From contig NZ_JAAFKG010000004.1 in the NCBI RefSeq assembly GCF_013299185.1, positions 1 through 64,000 on the forward strand: DNA of 64,000 nt. The letters are read 5' to 3'. The translations under genes and the position numbers were made by a program. This DNA is from Microcoleus sp. bin48.metabat.b7b8b9.023 (GTDB lineage Bacteria > Cyanobacteriota > Cyanobacteriia > Cyanobacteriales > Microcoleaceae). The notes under the pieces were generated by a model, which was given only the letters and a program-made list of their open reading frames with translations, did no database searches and was not told where the DNA came from. Below, piece after piece: positions 17,867 through 27,824 of this stretch (within the stretch, counting starts at the first letter, position 1; every line of letters starts with the position of its first letter).

Positions 17867-19121
17867 GACATTCCTTTATTTGGATCGCGACATATATTTC
17901 TTGCTTGCACTGTCTTATTGTGACCAATATCAGACACCGCAGCAAGTATGGAAAATCTAACAGAAGACAAAAGCTACCCACGATTGGGCAAATATGGGCA
18001 ACTTTGTCTAACAATCTAGTTACAGTTTCTAACCCCGGTTCGATGCTCAGAGAGCAGGAAGCTGTCAACTTCGCTGCGTCTGGTGGCTCTCTCGCGCCGT
18101 TTGTAGACCTACCGCTGACAGCACTTATCCACCTTACAACTAAAAATTAGCAATTTCTCCGGCTTTTACCCAAGACCCAACGGCTGAGTTCTGTCTTTAA
18201 ATGCTGATATTTCGTTCAAAAGCTGAGGTTGTGCCAGGGCCCTGCCAATCTGTTGGATTTTAACAACACCAAATTCTGCCAACATCCTGCATCGGGCATA
18301 ATTTTTGCTTTTTTCCCTATTCCTCCTGGCTTGTTTTAGCACAACTTAAATTTTGTTAACTTTTCTTAATTAAGTAGTCAAACAGAATTAATTACACAAT
18401 ATTTTGACTGAAACCCTTGCCTAGCAAGGAGTATTTCTGTAATTAATTTTGTGTGGTTACTTATTCGGCTTTGCTCAGTCCAAGGCAATAGAGGCGATCG
18501 GTCTGCGGGACAATTTGGGGCGGGACACGCTAGCGACAAGGGCGATCCAAGCAAACTCTAGAATTAACTTGTACTGCATTGTACATTCTATATTTCAATT
18601 CCGGGTCAAAACTCATCAAATCCTTTCCCAGTCTACTTTTTCCCTCGAATTTCATCGATTTTTCTCGCCATCGGGCTCTCGAAAATCACAGACAATCTCT
18701 CGATCGGCAGTTTACCGCTGCAATCTGGCATCTATCCCAAGGATTAGATTTGCCACCACTTGCCCCACATCGATTTACCTTCTAAAAGAGATAAGTTTCC
18801 GTAATAATTTGTAATAAACAAAGAGGAACCAGCATTGTATAAAGGTTATCAGAGGGTTGAAACGACAGGCGAAAGTTAACAAAAACACTGATTAACAAGG
18901 TTTGTCGCATCTCATAAAAGATGTAAAATTTTCTAAGGTTTCTTAAATGTCCGTTGCAATGTCACAATAGTGAAGGTAGCGGAAAGGGAGAGATCGAGCC
19001 GGCCAGCGCAGTAGCTGGCGTCAACCTTCAACCCTTGCAGGCCCAACAGCCTGAACAAATTTAACTTAACGGTTTTATACCGCAACCAAACTCAATTAAC
19101 TCAAAGTAGGAGAGTTCGTTC
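17867..19121. other. Long intergenic region: tnpB left flank and cpc promoter/leader
   Basis: About 1.25 kb without a convincing gene. The first part holds the tnpB left flank and a tcgatgctcagagagcagg patch. From about 18300 it is A/T-rich, as expected for the strong phycocyanin promoter region, with a probable long 5' untranslated leader. A short perfect stem, gccagc (19002-19007) with gctggc (19014-19019), lies about 100 nt before cpcB. A ribosome-binding site aggag precedes the cpcB ATG. Confidence 0.5.
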
Positions 19122-19640
19122 ATGTTTGACGCATTTACAAAAGTGGTTTCCCAAGCAGACGCTCGTGGCGAATTTTTGGCTACTGGCCAACTAGATGCTC
19201 TCAGCAGCATGGTTTCTGACGCCAACAAGCGGATTGACGCAGTAAACCGGATCACCGGTAACGCATCCGCAATCGTCGCTAATGCAGCTCGCTCTTTGTT
19301 TGCTGAACAGCCTCAGTTGATCGCCCCCGGTGGCAACGCATACACCAGCCGCCGCATGGCAGCTTGCTTGCGCGACATGGAAATCATTTTGCGCTACGTA
19401 ACCTACGCAACCTTCGCAGGTGACGCCAGCGTTTTGGACGATCGTTGCTTGAACGGTCTGCGCGAAACATACCAAGCTCTGGGAACTCCAGGTGCATCCG
19501 TTGCAACCGGCGTACAAAAAATGAAAGAAGCAGCGATCGCGATCGCTAACGACCCCAACGGCATAACCCGTGGTGATTGCAGCTCGCTGATGTCCGAAAT
19601 CGGCAGCTACTTCGACCGCGCAGCTAATGCAGTCGGCTAA
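19122..19640 (+). CDS. cpcB: C-phycocyanin beta subunit
   Basis: 172 residues, standard length. N-terminus [18 protein letters not shown] is diagnostic. Phycocyanobilin attachment Cys82 ([10 protein letters not shown]) and Cys153 (ITRGDCSS) are present, as is Asn72 (GGNAYTSRR), the site methylated by CpcM. With the alpha subunit it forms the trimers and hexamers of phycobilisome rods that pass light energy to allophycocyanin. First gene of the cpc operon; a clear aggag site lies upstream. Confidence 0.98.
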   Translation: MFDAFTKVVSQADARGEFLATGQLDALSSMVSDANKRIDAVNRITGNASAIVANAARSLFAEQPQLIAPGGNAYTSRRMAACLRDMEIILRYVTYATFAGDASVLDDRCLNGLRETYQALGTPGASVATGVQKMKEAAIAIANDPNGITRGDCSSLMSEIGSYFDRAANAVG

Positions 19641-19748
19641 AAATAGCAAGCGCAAACATTTCTTCCTGTAAAGAAGCGAGCGATCGCATTATTTGCAAGC
19701 AATCATTTTGGTACAAACAAAACAAAACATTAGGGAGACACCAGAACA

Positions 19749-20237
19749 ATGAAAACCCCTTTGACTGAAGCAGTAACCGCCGCCGATTCTCAAGGCCGCT
19801 TCCTGAGCAGCACCGAATTGCAAGTAGCCTTCGGTCGTTTCCGCCAAGCAGCAGCAGGTTTGGAAGCAGCCAAGTCTTTGAGCGCCAACTCTGCGCGCTT
19901 GATCGACGGTGCAGCTCAAGCTGTGTACAACAAGTTCCCGTACACCCAACAAATGCAAGGGCCAAACTACGCTTCTACCTCAACCGGTAAAGCTAAGTGC
20001 TCCCGCGACATCGGCTACTACCTGCGGATGGTAACCTACTGCTTAGTTGCAGGCGGCACAGGTCCAATGGATGAGTACCTGATTGCAGGTATTGACGAAA
20101 TCAACCGGACATTTGAATTGTCTCCTAGCTGGTATGTTGAAGCTCTCAAGTACATCAAATCCAACCACGGTTTGAGTGGCGATGCTGCAACTGAAGCTAA
20201 TTCCTACATCGACTACGCAATCAACGCTCTAAGCTAG
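19749..20237 (+). CDS. cpcA: C-phycocyanin alpha subunit
   Basis: 162 residues, standard length. [20 protein letters not shown] is the typical start; Cys84 in [14 protein letters not shown] binds phycocyanobilin, a reaction catalysed by the CpcE/CpcF lyase encoded downstream. It follows cpcB by 108 nt with a good tagggaga ribosome site. A strong hairpin follows the stop codon and probably sets the drop in expression between the subunits and the linker. Confidence 0.98.
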   Translation: MKTPLTEAVTAADSQGRFLSSTELQVAFGRFRQAAAGLEAAKSLSANSARLIDGAAQAVYNKFPYTQQMQGPNYASTSTGKAKCSRDIGYYLRMVTYCLVAGGTGPMDEYLIAGIDEINRTFELSPSWYVEALKYIKSNHGLSGDAATEANSYIDYAINALS

Positions 20238-20245
20238 ATTTGCGT

Positions 20246-20309
20246 GATGCCCGGAAATGTAAGCTGCTGTTAGCTTTAGTGTTAACTGTTGTTTACGATT
20301 CCGGGCATC
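20246..20309 (+). terminator. Strong hairpin after cpcA (attenuator or processing site)
   Basis: gatgcccggaa (20246-20256) and ttccgggcatc (20299-20309) form a perfect 11-bp stem with a 42-nt loop that contains a further taagct/agctt pair. No T-run follows, so partial termination or RNA stabilisation is more likely than full termination. Such a structure between cpcA and cpcC is consistent with the high cpcBA to linker transcript ratio known in cyanobacteria. Confidence 0.6.
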
Positions 20310-20430
20310 TGCGATCTGAGCCGAGTTTTCCAAATATTTTTTTCAGAACTTCTCAAGCACAAACCGCAGAAAAGTTAGGAATAAAGCATTTGAAACAGCG
20401 AGACGAGTAGAAGTGCGCCCTCACTGAAGG

Positions 20431-20749
20431 CAAGACGATACGAAAGCAGTAATTCGCGTCGGTTGCAGCCAAGTTTTCGGTAACGAGTATTTAATGTCGA
20501 GCGAACGAGTTACCAGTGCCAAATCTTTGCTGCTGGAAGGGCAGATTTCAGTTAAAGATTTTGTGCGGGAGTTCATGAGTCCGAAACTTATCGGAAAATT
20601 TTTTTTGAATGCAAGGTTCGGTGGCTAAGTTTTTACCCCAAGTGCGGTGAAAAACTACCGAATATCTCGTGTCTAGCGATCGACTTTCGACCCGCTTCCA
20701 GCAAATCAACAAACGTGCTGGCAAAGTGGTAACTATTACCACAGCTTAA
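20431..20749 (+). pseudogene. Broken phycocyanin rod-linker gene (cpcC-like)
   Basis: Frame one (20431 to about 20640) encodes DDTKAVIRV, GNEYLMSSERVTSAKSLL and GQISVKDFVREF, which align with [18 protein letters not shown] and LTVREFVRA of the intact cpcC downstream. After a large deletion the C-terminus of a CpcD-type domain follows in another frame: SSDRLSTRFQQINKRAGKVV then TITTA and a stop at 20747-20749, matching [20 protein letters not shown]. So this was a second rod linker, now lacking most of its middle and its original start. Confidence 0.8.
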
Positions 20750-20920
20750 AGTTTGTAAAGATGTTTTTTTGAAACGTCTTTAGCAAATTAGGATTAATTG
20801 ATGTGTACAGACAAGCTGCACCGCGAGTGCACCTTAATTTAACACATCTTGGTCTTAGTCCTAAAAATCTCAAGTTCAACCAAGCTTTAAATTTTTGTTA
20901 TTAATTTAGGAGAAAATCTG

Positions 20921-21790
20921 GTGGCTATTTCCACAGCAGCGTCCAGACTGGGAACATCCGCATTGAGCGATGCACCCAAGGTAGAATTGCGCCCGAACTA
21001 CACCAAAGAAGACATTGAAACTGTGATTCGTGCAGTTTACCGTCAGGTGCTGGGCAACGACTATTTGATGAAATCCGAGCGCCTGACAAGTGCTGAATCT
21101 CTCCTGCGAGACGGCAGTTTAACGGTGCGAGAATTTGTGCGGGCAGTGGCAAAATCGGAACTGTACAAAACCAAGTTTTTGTACAGCAGCTTCCAAACTC
21201 GGACGATCGAACTAAACTACAAACACTTGCTCGGTCGCGCTCCCTACGACGAATCTGAAGTAATTTATCACTTAGATTTGTACCAAACAGAAGGTTACGA
21301 TGCTGATATTGATTCTTACATCGATTCAATAGAGTATCAAGAAAACTTCGGCGACAATATCGTCCCTTACTACCGGGGCTTTAACACCCAGACAGGTCAA
21401 AAAACCGTTGGTTTTACCCGGATGTTCCGGTTATATCGCGGCTATGCCAACAGCGATACCTCTCAGCTAGAAGGCAATAACTCCCGTCTAGCTGTCGAAC
21501 TCGGTACTAACAGTGCTACGGCTGTAGTTGGGCCTTCTGGTGGTAACGAAGGTTGGGCATACCGGTCTTCGACACAAAACGTAACTCCCAGCAGCGGTTT
21601 CGGTGGCGCGGCAGCTTACGGTAAAGAAGGGCGGCTTTTCCGCGTTGAAGTGTCGGGCATTCGCACGGGTGGCTATCCCCGCGTGCGCCACAGCAGCAAG
21701 GCGTTTATCGTACCTGGTGAGGATTTGTCCTCGCAAATGCAGAAATTTCAACGCCTGGGCGGGAAAATCGCCAGCATTACTCCAATTTAG
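20921..21790 (+). CDS. cpcC: Phycobilisome rod linker polypeptide (CpcC)
   Basis: 289 residues from a GTG start at 20921, preceded by taggaga; no ATG fits. The N-terminal linker domain (about 15-150: [50 protein letters not shown]) sits inside phycocyanin hexamers; the C-terminal CpcD-like domain (about 233-289: [40 protein letters not shown]) caps the adjacent hexamer. It lengthens the rods. No separate cpcD gene follows before cpcE in this window. Confidence 0.95.
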   Translation: MAISTAASRLGTSALSDAPKVELRPNYTKEDIETVIRAVYRQVLGNDYLMKSERLTSAESLLRDGSLTVREFVRAVAKSELYKTKFLYSSFQTRTIELNYKHLLGRAPYDESEVIYHLDLYQTEGYDADIDSYIDSIEYQENFGDNIVPYYRGFNTQTGQKTVGFTRMFRLYRGYANSDTSQLEGNNSRLAVELGTNSATAVVGPSGGNEGWAYRSSTQNVTPSSGFGGAAAYGKEGRLFRVEVSGIRTGGYPRVRHSSKAFIVPGEDLSSQMQKFQRLGGKIASITPI

Positions 21791-22033
21791 TCGTTAGTCA
21801 TCGGTTATTAGTGATTAGTCATCGGTCGTTAGTCAATAGTGAATTTACTAGAGATTAATGGCCATTGGCTAAGCTCTAATAGCTAATGTAATTCGACTAG
21901 ATGCAGAAATCAGTTTTTTATGATTGTCTCGTTATGATTGTCCGGTTATGTGCGATCGCAAAATCATCGTTGGAATAATCCGAGGATGATAATTAATAGT
22001 CTCCTTGAAAAGGCGATAGAAATTGCCAAGTTT

Positions 22034-22086
22034 CCCAACCCGCGCAGGCGGGTTTTGTTTGTCTAGCAGCGATTTCAATCGCCGAG
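22034..22086. repeat. Interspersed hairpin repeat (GCGGTTGAAACCGC family), partial copy
   Basis: Right half only: cccaacccgcgcaggcgggttt followed by gcgatttcaatcgcc. It lies in the cpcC-cpcE gap, 20 nt before cpcE, so this end of the repeat forms part of the cpcE leader. The 21791-22020 stretch before it holds (agttagtcatcggt)-type short repeats and nothing else recognised. Confidence 0.6.
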
Positions 22087-22106
22087 TTTTGTAATAACTA
22101 TGAATT

Positions 22107-22946
22107 ATGACTGTGAATTATGACGAATCCGACTCACCACCAGCGGGTGTAGCTGAGGGCGAGTCTTTAACAATAGAACAGGCGATCGCAAATTTGCACT
22201 CCCAAGACTACAGTCTCCGGTATTACGCTGCTTGGTGGGTGGGCAGATTTCGAGTCAAGGAACCGGCAGCAATTGCAGCTTTGATTGCCGCCTTGCAAGA
22301 AGAATCAGAACAGACAAAAATTGGCGACTATTCCCTACTGCGAAATGCGGCACGAGCTCTGGGAAAATTGGGCGATAAACAAGCCTTACCTGCCCTGATT
22401 CACTGTTTGGAATGCGCTGATTATTACGTGCGGGAAGCGGCGGCTCAAGCTTTAGAAATGCTGGGCGATCGCGATTCTATTCCACCGCTGATGAAACTCT
22501 TAGATGGAGGCGTAGCTGTAGCCCTGCGAGTGCCTGGAAAATCGCACCTCGTGCAGCCTTACGACTCGGTAATTGAAGCTTTGGGTACGCTGTACGCGAC
22601 AGAGGCAATACCGCTAATTTCACCTTTTTTAGAGCATTCTGTGGAGCGGGTGCAGTACGCTGCGGCGCGGGCGATGTATCAGTTGACTGGCGATCGCATT
22701 TACGGAGATCGGTTGGTAACTGCTTTGAATGGGGATAATTTGCAGTTGAGGCGATCGGCATTAATGGACTTGGGGGCGATCGGCTATTTACCCGCAGCGC
22801 CAGCTATTGCGGAAACTTTAGCTGAAAATAGCATGAAATTGATTGCGCTAAAAGGAGTTTTGGAGCATCACCTCGAACAACAAGCATCTCTATCTTTGTC
22901 AGATGAAGCGATCGAAGTGATGAATTTAATGGATAGTTTACTTTAA
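22107..22946 (+). CDS. cpcE: Phycocyanin alpha phycocyanobilin lyase subunit CpcE
   Basis: 279 residues built of HEAT-like (E-Z type) repeats: LHSQDYSLRYYAAWWVGRF, LLRNAARALGKLGDKQALP, YYVREAAAQALEMLGDRDS, VQYAAARAMYQLTGDR. With CpcF it forms the heterodimer that attaches phycocyanobilin to Cys84 of CpcA. The normal cpcE-cpcF adjacency is broken here by a 639-codon gene. Start ATG at 22107 as in family members; no strong ribosome site is visible. Confidence 0.93.
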   Translation: MTVNYDESDSPPAGVAEGESLTIEQAIANLHSQDYSLRYYAAWWVGRFRVKEPAAIAALIAALQEESEQTKIGDYSLLRNAARALGKLGDKQALPALIHCLECADYYVREAAAQALEMLGDRDSIPPLMKLLDGGVAVALRVPGKSHLVQPYDSVIEALGTLYATEAIPLISPFLEHSVERVQYAAARAMYQLTGDRIYGDRLVTALNGDNLQLRRSALMDLGAIGYLPAAPAIAETLAENSMKLIALKGVLEHHLEQQASLSLSDEAIEVMNLMDSLL

Positions 22947-23393
22947 AAAAAATTAGTTCCTAACTATAATAGGATTGCTGTAGCGATTCTCAATTGTCTG
23001 CCATATTCAGGACACAGCACATTCAGGAAAAAGCACTGCTGTGTCCCTACCGCCTATCTGTATTTCACTACATTCAGGAAACAGCACGGCGCTGCGTCCC
23101 TACCCCTATCTGTATTTCAGGCAGTTGAGAACTCATATTTTCTCCCTTTTAACCTGGTGAATCTATGTCTGATTATTTGATGAATAAGAAACGAGGCTTT
23201 AGGTACTAATTTTTATAAAATTCAGTAAAAACACTGAGACTGGTAGCTGTTGTTGGTGAAAGCTAGCGTGCTAAAATAATATTATCCTGTAAATTAGTTT
23301 TTAGTTAAAAAACTTTTGATTTTGACAATAGCGATCGCGGAATGCTGCGAGATGGCTGTGTAGCAGCTAGAAGTATAAATCGGGGGATTCACC
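22947..23393. other. Intergenic region with short direct repeats
   Basis: Contains imperfect direct repeats of the pattern attcagga(a)acagcac ... gtccctacc ... ctatctgtattt at about 23000-23060 and 23070-23120. The remainder is A/T-rich and probably carries the promoter of the repeat-protein gene. No gene recognised. Confidence 0.5.
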
Positions 23394-25313
23394 ATGAGCA
23401 ACGATCCTTTTGAAGTCCAGGTACAACATTTTGCAGCGCTGAAGTCCAAGTATCAAGCAATAAAATATGAAGATTCATCTCCTTCTAGTCTTCTGTATCT
23501 CATTCTGCGAAGAGCTGATTTAGAAATTGAAATTACCGACTTCGAGTGTGATTGGTTACTAAACCAAGAGCTTTTGGAAACAAGAAAAGCTATCAAGCAA
23601 GAGCCACAACGTAAAGCTGAAGAACGAAAAAAACTAGATGCTAAATTTTCTGAACTCAAGTCTAAGTTTAAAGTAACCAGAGGGCTACCCATATCCAGTC
23701 CTTTGTATCCTATCCTTTGGAAACTTGATTCAGAAAATCACCTAACTGACTTAGAAGTTAAATATATCCAAGAACAGGGGCTGACTCAAACAGTTGCTAT
23801 CGTTCAAGATATGGCGCGATTTGCTGTACTAAAGGCTCAGTACAAAGCTAGTGAATACCCAGATTGTTCACTTGATAGCCCCTTGTATCAAATTCTCAAG
23901 AAACTGAATGCACGAGAAAGATTAACTGATGTAGAGGCTAACTGGCTGTTCAACAACCAACTGTTTGATACTCTGGAAATTTTTTGGCAACAAAAAGCTG
24001 TACGGGAAGCTGACTTTGCCCAACTCAAGGATAAGTACAAAGCTAGTGAATACCCAGAAACATCTGTATCAAGTCCGCTCTATCAAATCCTAAAAAAGCT
24101 GAATTGGGATCTACAGTTGAGCGAGTCAGAACTTAACTGGCTGGAAGAGCATCAACTTAGCGAAACCCTTAGCATTGTTTTGGAAATTGAACAGACACGC
24201 CACTTTGCTGAACTAAAAGTTAAGTATAAAGCTAATAAATCTGAGGATTCATCACGATCGAGCCATCTTTATAAAGTTCTTAAAAAAATTGACTTAGACA
24301 ATCCGCTAGGTGAGCAGGATATTAACTTTCTTAAAAAGCGTAAACTGACTGAGACAATTGCTCTGGCGCTTGACAAATATGCTGCTAGTCTCAAGTCCAA
24401 GATTCAATCGGGAGAGCCGTTGAGTGAGGCTGATATTGATTGGCTGAAACAGAATAAACGTGAGGATGTAATTACTTTTGCTATTGACAAATATGCTGCT
24501 ATTCTGAAGTCAAAGATTCAATCGGGAGAGCCGTTGAGTGAGGCTGATATTGATTGGGTGAAACAGAATGGACGTGAAGACGTAATTACTTTTGCACAAA
24601 AAAAGGAATTTGTCGCTTTGAAGGTCAAGTATCGGATTATAGATAGTGATTTCCCCTTCGAGCCATTTTACGCAATCATGGTAAAATTGGAGAAAAAAGA
24701 GCGTCTAGATCCTGTGTTAGTTGTTCAGTTAATACAACAGGGACGTTTAGCTAGTCATGGAAGGATTGCTATAGCGTACCACAGGCTTGAAGCGCGTTTC
24801 TATGAGCAGGAATATGAGCGCACAGGAAATAAATGGAACTTGCCCAACGCTAGCAGTCATTGGCGCAAGGCAGATGAACCAAACAGTGCATTGAAGGTGA
24901 CAGAAAATCTGGACTTCGACCAAATAAAAGAAAATAAGCTCAAGTCAGCTTTGCTAACAACAAGAGGCGGTGCTTTCAGAGATATCGATCAATTAGATGA
25001 TGCTGAGAAGTCCGCGCTCAAAGCTATTGAGTATCAGCCTCAGAGTCATCATCCTTACACTTTGATGGGAGCTATTTGTTTTGAGCGGAGTCAATTTTCA
25101 GAGGGTGAGCGTTGGTTTAAGGAGGCAATTAAACGCGGTGCTGAATCAGAAGATATAGATTCCGAACTCAAGCAGGTTGTCAAAAATGCTAAAGATGAGA
25201 AGCGTCGGGAAGTTGTGGAATATCTGCTGAAAAAAAATCCGCAGCGATATGCTTGGGCTAAGGCTTATAGGAAGCGCGAAGGCGGTGAGGATGCACAGCG
25301 CAAAAATTCCTAG
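23394..25313 (+). CDS. Large internally repeated protein inserted between cpcE and cpcF
   Basis: 639 residues, no named family recognised. About six copies of a ~55-residue unit (pattern F-x2-LK-x-KYKA, SPLYQILKKL, then an L-T-x2-E-x2-WL helix and a closing L-x2-T) start near residues 13, 86, 142, 204, 275 and 404. Between the fifth and sixth lie two nearly identical 38-residue units (KSKIQSGEPLSEADIDW), 24370-24597 in the DNA, a recent duplication. Residues about 500-600 look like TPR helices (AEKSALKAIEYQPQSHHPYT). A soluble alpha-helical scaffold is likely. Base composition is more A/T-rich than the flanking cpc genes, which suggests later insertion. Confidence 0.8.
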   Translation: MSNDPFEVQVQHFAALKSKYQAIKYEDSSPSSLLYLILRRADLEIEITDFECDWLLNQELLETRKAIKQEPQRKAEERKKLDAKFSELKSKFKVTRGLPISSPLYPILWKLDSENHLTDLEVKYIQEQGLTQTVAIVQDMARFAVLKAQYKASEYPDCSLDSPLYQILKKLNARERLTDVEANWLFNNQLFDTLEIFWQQKAVREADFAQLKDKYKASEYPETSVSSPLYQILKKLNWDLQLSESELNWLEEHQLSETLSIVLEIEQTRHFAELKVKYKANKSEDSSRSSHLYKVLKKIDLDNPLGEQDINFLKKRKLTETIALALDKYAASLKSKIQSGEPLSEADIDWLKQNKREDVITFAIDKYAAILKSKIQSGEPLSEADIDWVKQNGREDVITFAQKKEFVALKVKYRIIDSDFPFEPFYAIMVKLEKKERLDPVLVVQLIQQGRLASHGRIAIAYHRLEARFYEQEYERTGNKWNLPNASSHWRKADEPNSALKVTENLDFDQIKENKLKSALLTTRGGAFRDIDQLDDAEKSALKAIEYQPQSHHPYTLMGAICFERSQFSEGERWFKEAIKRGAESEDIDSELKQVVKNAKDEKRREVVEYLLKKNPQRYAWAKAYRKREGGEDAQRKNS

Positions 25314-25463
25314 CGCAGGTATGGAGTCGAGTTTTTTGCGGATTCGACTCTTTAACCAAGACTGTCCTAGTTAATCGCCGCGCCTCACCCATGCGACAAA
25401 AAGTTCGATCGCGCGATCGAGCCAACATACAATTACAATGGTCACGGTAAATTGTATAAATAA

Positions 25464-26090
25464 ATGGCATTAGAACTAATTCGCGCCGTCGAACAAGCAG
25501 ATTCTTCCGAAGGCTTGTTAAACGCAGTCAAAGCACTGGCGGCTGCTGACTCAAAAGCAGCAATTCCTACCTTAATAACAGTGCTCGGCTACAACAACCC
25601 AGGTGCCGCCGTGGCCGCCGTTGACGGGCTGATTCAACTCGGAGAACCTGCGGTGCTGCCGCTGCTAGAACAGCTTGACGGCTACAATTACGGAGCGAGA
25701 GCTTGGGCTGTTCGGGCTTTGGCGGGAATTGGCGATCCCAGAGGTTTAGAGATTTTGCTGGATGCGGCGGCGAATGACTTTGCTTTGAGCGTGCGGCGGG
25801 CGGCGGCTAGGGGTTTGGGGACGATTTGCTGGGAACTTATGCCGACACAAAAAATTGCAGATGCTCAACTTCGCACTGTCAAAACGCTGCTGCAAGCGTC
25901 CCGAGATCCGGAATGGGTGGTTCGCTACGCAGCGGCGGGAGGTTTGCAAGCTTTGGCTGGTGCTGCGACTGTTAAACCGGATTGGTTAGCGGAAGTTTCG
26001 GCAAAACTTGAGGAAATAGCCCAAAGCGATGAAACTTTGGCAGTTAGAGCCCGGGCTTTGCTTGCTAAGGAAAAATTGTCATTTGGCTAG
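25464..26090 (+). CDS. cpcF: Phycocyanin alpha phycocyanobilin lyase subunit CpcF
   Basis: 208 residues with HEAT-like repeats: AIPTLITVLGYNNPGAAVAA, GARAWAVRALAGIGDPRGLE, SVRRAAARGLGTICW, WVVRYAAAGGLQAL. Partner of CpcE in chromophore ligation to CpcA. It lies 2.5 kb from cpcE, after the repeat-protein gene. Its 3' end overlaps the convergent DUF2103 gene by 12 bases. Confidence 0.92.
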   Translation: MALELIRAVEQADSSEGLLNAVKALAAADSKAAIPTLITVLGYNNPGAAVAAVDGLIQLGEPAVLPLLEQLDGYNYGARAWAVRALAGIGDPRGLEILLDAAANDFALSVRRAAARGLGTICWELMPTQKIADAQLRTVKTLLQASRDPEWVVRYAAAGGLQALAGAATVKPDWLAEVSAKLEEIAQSDETLAVRARALLAKEKLSFG

Positions 26091-26372
26091 GGTTTGGGCG
26101 ATCGTCTCTTCCAAGTCCCTTTGTGTGAGAGTGGTTAATATAAAGACTTCTTGTACGGTTTTGCCTTGTCTGGCAATGATTTTAAATCCCCCGCGAATGG
26201 GTACTGACACTCTTAATGTCATGTGGGGGATGTGTCCTTTAACTTTGTTAATGACGCCTGGGGTAACGGTTTGAATGCCCATTATGAGAGTGAGGCGCTC
26301 TAAAATTGGTATCAAACCAGGAAGGTGAGTAGAGTGATTCCAAACTAGGCGGCCTTTGGGTTGTGCGCTCAT
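26079..26372 (-). CDS. DUF2103 family small protein
   Basis: 97 residues, matching a short conserved cyanobacterial family (GRLVWNHSTHLPGLIPILER near the N-terminus, TPGVINKVKGHIPHM, LRVSVPIRGGFKIIARQGKT, VQEVFILTTL). Predicted metal-binding by family naming; the WNHSTH motif offers His ligands, but no function is established. Convergent with cpcF, overlapping it by 12 bases. Confidence 0.8.
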   Translation of the reverse strand: MSAQPKGRLVWNHSTHLPGLIPILERLTLIMGIQTVTPGVINKVKGHIPHMTLRVSVPIRGGFKIIARQGKTVQEVFILTTLTQRDLEETIAQTLAK

Positions 26373-26707
26373 GACTTTTTACCAAATTCAACATACCCAG
26401 TCTAAGCCACCCCCGGCTGGAACCAATTTGATATTCCCTCAATTTGTATATCAGTAATGTTACTGCGGGCGTCATTGCGAGCAACGCAACGCAATCTCAA
26501 ACCGAGATTTTTGAACCCGGGCGCACAACCTGAGATTTGATGGCGCAGAATTGTTCTTTACTTTTGGATGTTTTGGGTTGATGTAGCCTTTCTCAAAAAG
26601 ATGAGGTATAACAGACAGTTTGCAAAACCAGTAAACTCAGAGGGCTCGCATCCCAACAACGTCCGCGAATCTTTCTGATAACCGCTATATAGTAGCATAT
26701 CTGATGC
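26373..26707. other. Intergenic region without recognised gene
   Basis: About 330 bases between DUF2103 and the response regulator. Short tracts of gcaacgcaacgcaatctcaaaccgag type are seen, but no hairpin or gene stands out. Confidence 0.4.
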
Positions 26708-27238
26708 TTAGGATATTCTTAATTCCACTTTCCACGAGCTTGTATTTTTTCTTCCTTCTTCCTTCTTCCTTTTTTTGAGCCTGAGCGAAGTAGAAGTGCC
26801 TTCTTGCTTCCTTCGGCTGCGCTGAGGACAAGTCTTTTGAGCCTGAGCGTAGCCCGAGAGCCTTCTTCCTTCTTCTATAACTGTCGGTTTTTCTAGTTGA
26901 GTTGCGATCGCCCCGAGGATTTCTGTCATGCTGCAAGGTTTCTTGAGATAGCCGTCTGCTTTGAGTTCGAGGGCTTTTTCCATTTCGGAGGCTGTCAGAA
27001 AAATAAACGGAATGCTGGCGGTTGCAGGGTGCGATCGCAAAATCGCAAAAACTTCAAAGCCGTTGAGTTCCGGCATCATGACATCAGACAAGATTAAATC
27101 GGGAATTTGGGCGATCGCTAACTCGACACCAAGTTTTCCGTTTTCAGCGCCGACAGCTTCAAAATCGCCCAAGTTCAGAATTTCTAAAACGGTTTCTCGG
27201 ATTAAGTTATTGTCTTCAATTACTAATATTTTTGGCAT
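26708..27238 (-). CDS. Response regulator receiver-only protein with repeat-derived tail
   Basis: 176 residues. Residues 1-122 form a complete receiver domain: VIEDN acidic pair, phospho-acceptor Asp in LILSDVMMPELNGF, Thr in FLTASE and Lys in YLKKPC. There is no output domain, so it would act as a single-domain signalling protein. Residues about 123-176 (RRKQEGTSTSL, KKRKKEEGRKN) are encoded by ccttcttc-rich repeats that look intergenic, so a repeat probably extended the original C-terminus. No histidine kinase is nearby. Confidence 0.85.
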   Translation of the reverse strand: MPKILVIEDNNLIRETVLEILNLGDFEAVGAENGKLGVELAIAQIPDLILSDVMMPELNGFEVFAILRSHPATASIPFIFLTASEMEKALELKADGYLKKPCSMTEILGAIATQLEKPTVIEEGRRLSGYAQAQKTCPQRSRRKQEGTSTSLRLKKRKKEEGRKNTSSWKVELRIS

Positions 27239-27497
27239 TTTTTTTAGCGATTATTTACTTTATTGGTATTTGTCTGTTAGAATTTTTGCAGATAAGTTCT
27301 ACAAATTTCAATTGGGTTATTGCAAAAAACCGTTTTTTACGTGTTTTTAGGTGTAAAGTGCGATCGCAGCTAGCTGCAATATCTCATAAATCGGTGGCTG
27401 TGCTGAGCGCGAAGCTACTAAACGGGCGAATTTTACAATTTTCGGGCGATCGCCTAAAATATAACTTGGTGTATCACAATTTTTTGAGGAAAAGGAT

Positions 27498-27824
27498 ATG
27501 TCAGAATTTTTAGACTTTCTCAGACATCAGTTCGCCTACATTGCAATTGGCGAATTTAAACCAGGAAAATTCAAAGAAGCAGAAGAACTTTTTGGCAAAG
27601 CCGTTGCGACTTATGCCACAGGTTTTAAGGGAGCATACCTACTGCAATTGCCCAATACAGACAAAGGTATTGCCATCATTTTTTGGGAAAGCGTAGAAGA
27701 GATGGCCGCCAACCAAAGCGAAGCTTATCAGCAAATATTGAAGCAGATGACGCCTTTGTTTGCGAAAATTCCCGACACTGATGTTTATGAAATCGTCAGT
27801 GAAATTAAGCCGAAAAGTGAATGA
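27498..27824 (+). CDS. Antibiotic-biosynthesis-monooxygenase-like dimeric alpha/beta barrel protein
   Basis: 108 residues, small cytosolic protein. The pattern YIAIGEFKPGKFKEAEELFG, LLQLPNTDKGIAIIFWESVEEM, QILKQMTPLF matches the ABM-type ferredoxin-like fold that dimerises into a barrel. Members include heme-degrading and quinone-forming monooxygenases as well as proteins of unknown role; no reaction can be assigned. An aggaaaag site lies upstream. Its stop codon abuts that of the convergent cas6. Confidence 0.65.
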   Translation: MSEFLDFLRHQFAYIAIGEFKPGKFKEAEELFGKAVATYATGFKGAYLLQLPNTDKGIAIIFWESVEEMAANQSEAYQQILKQMTPLFAKIPDTDVYEIVSEIKPKSE

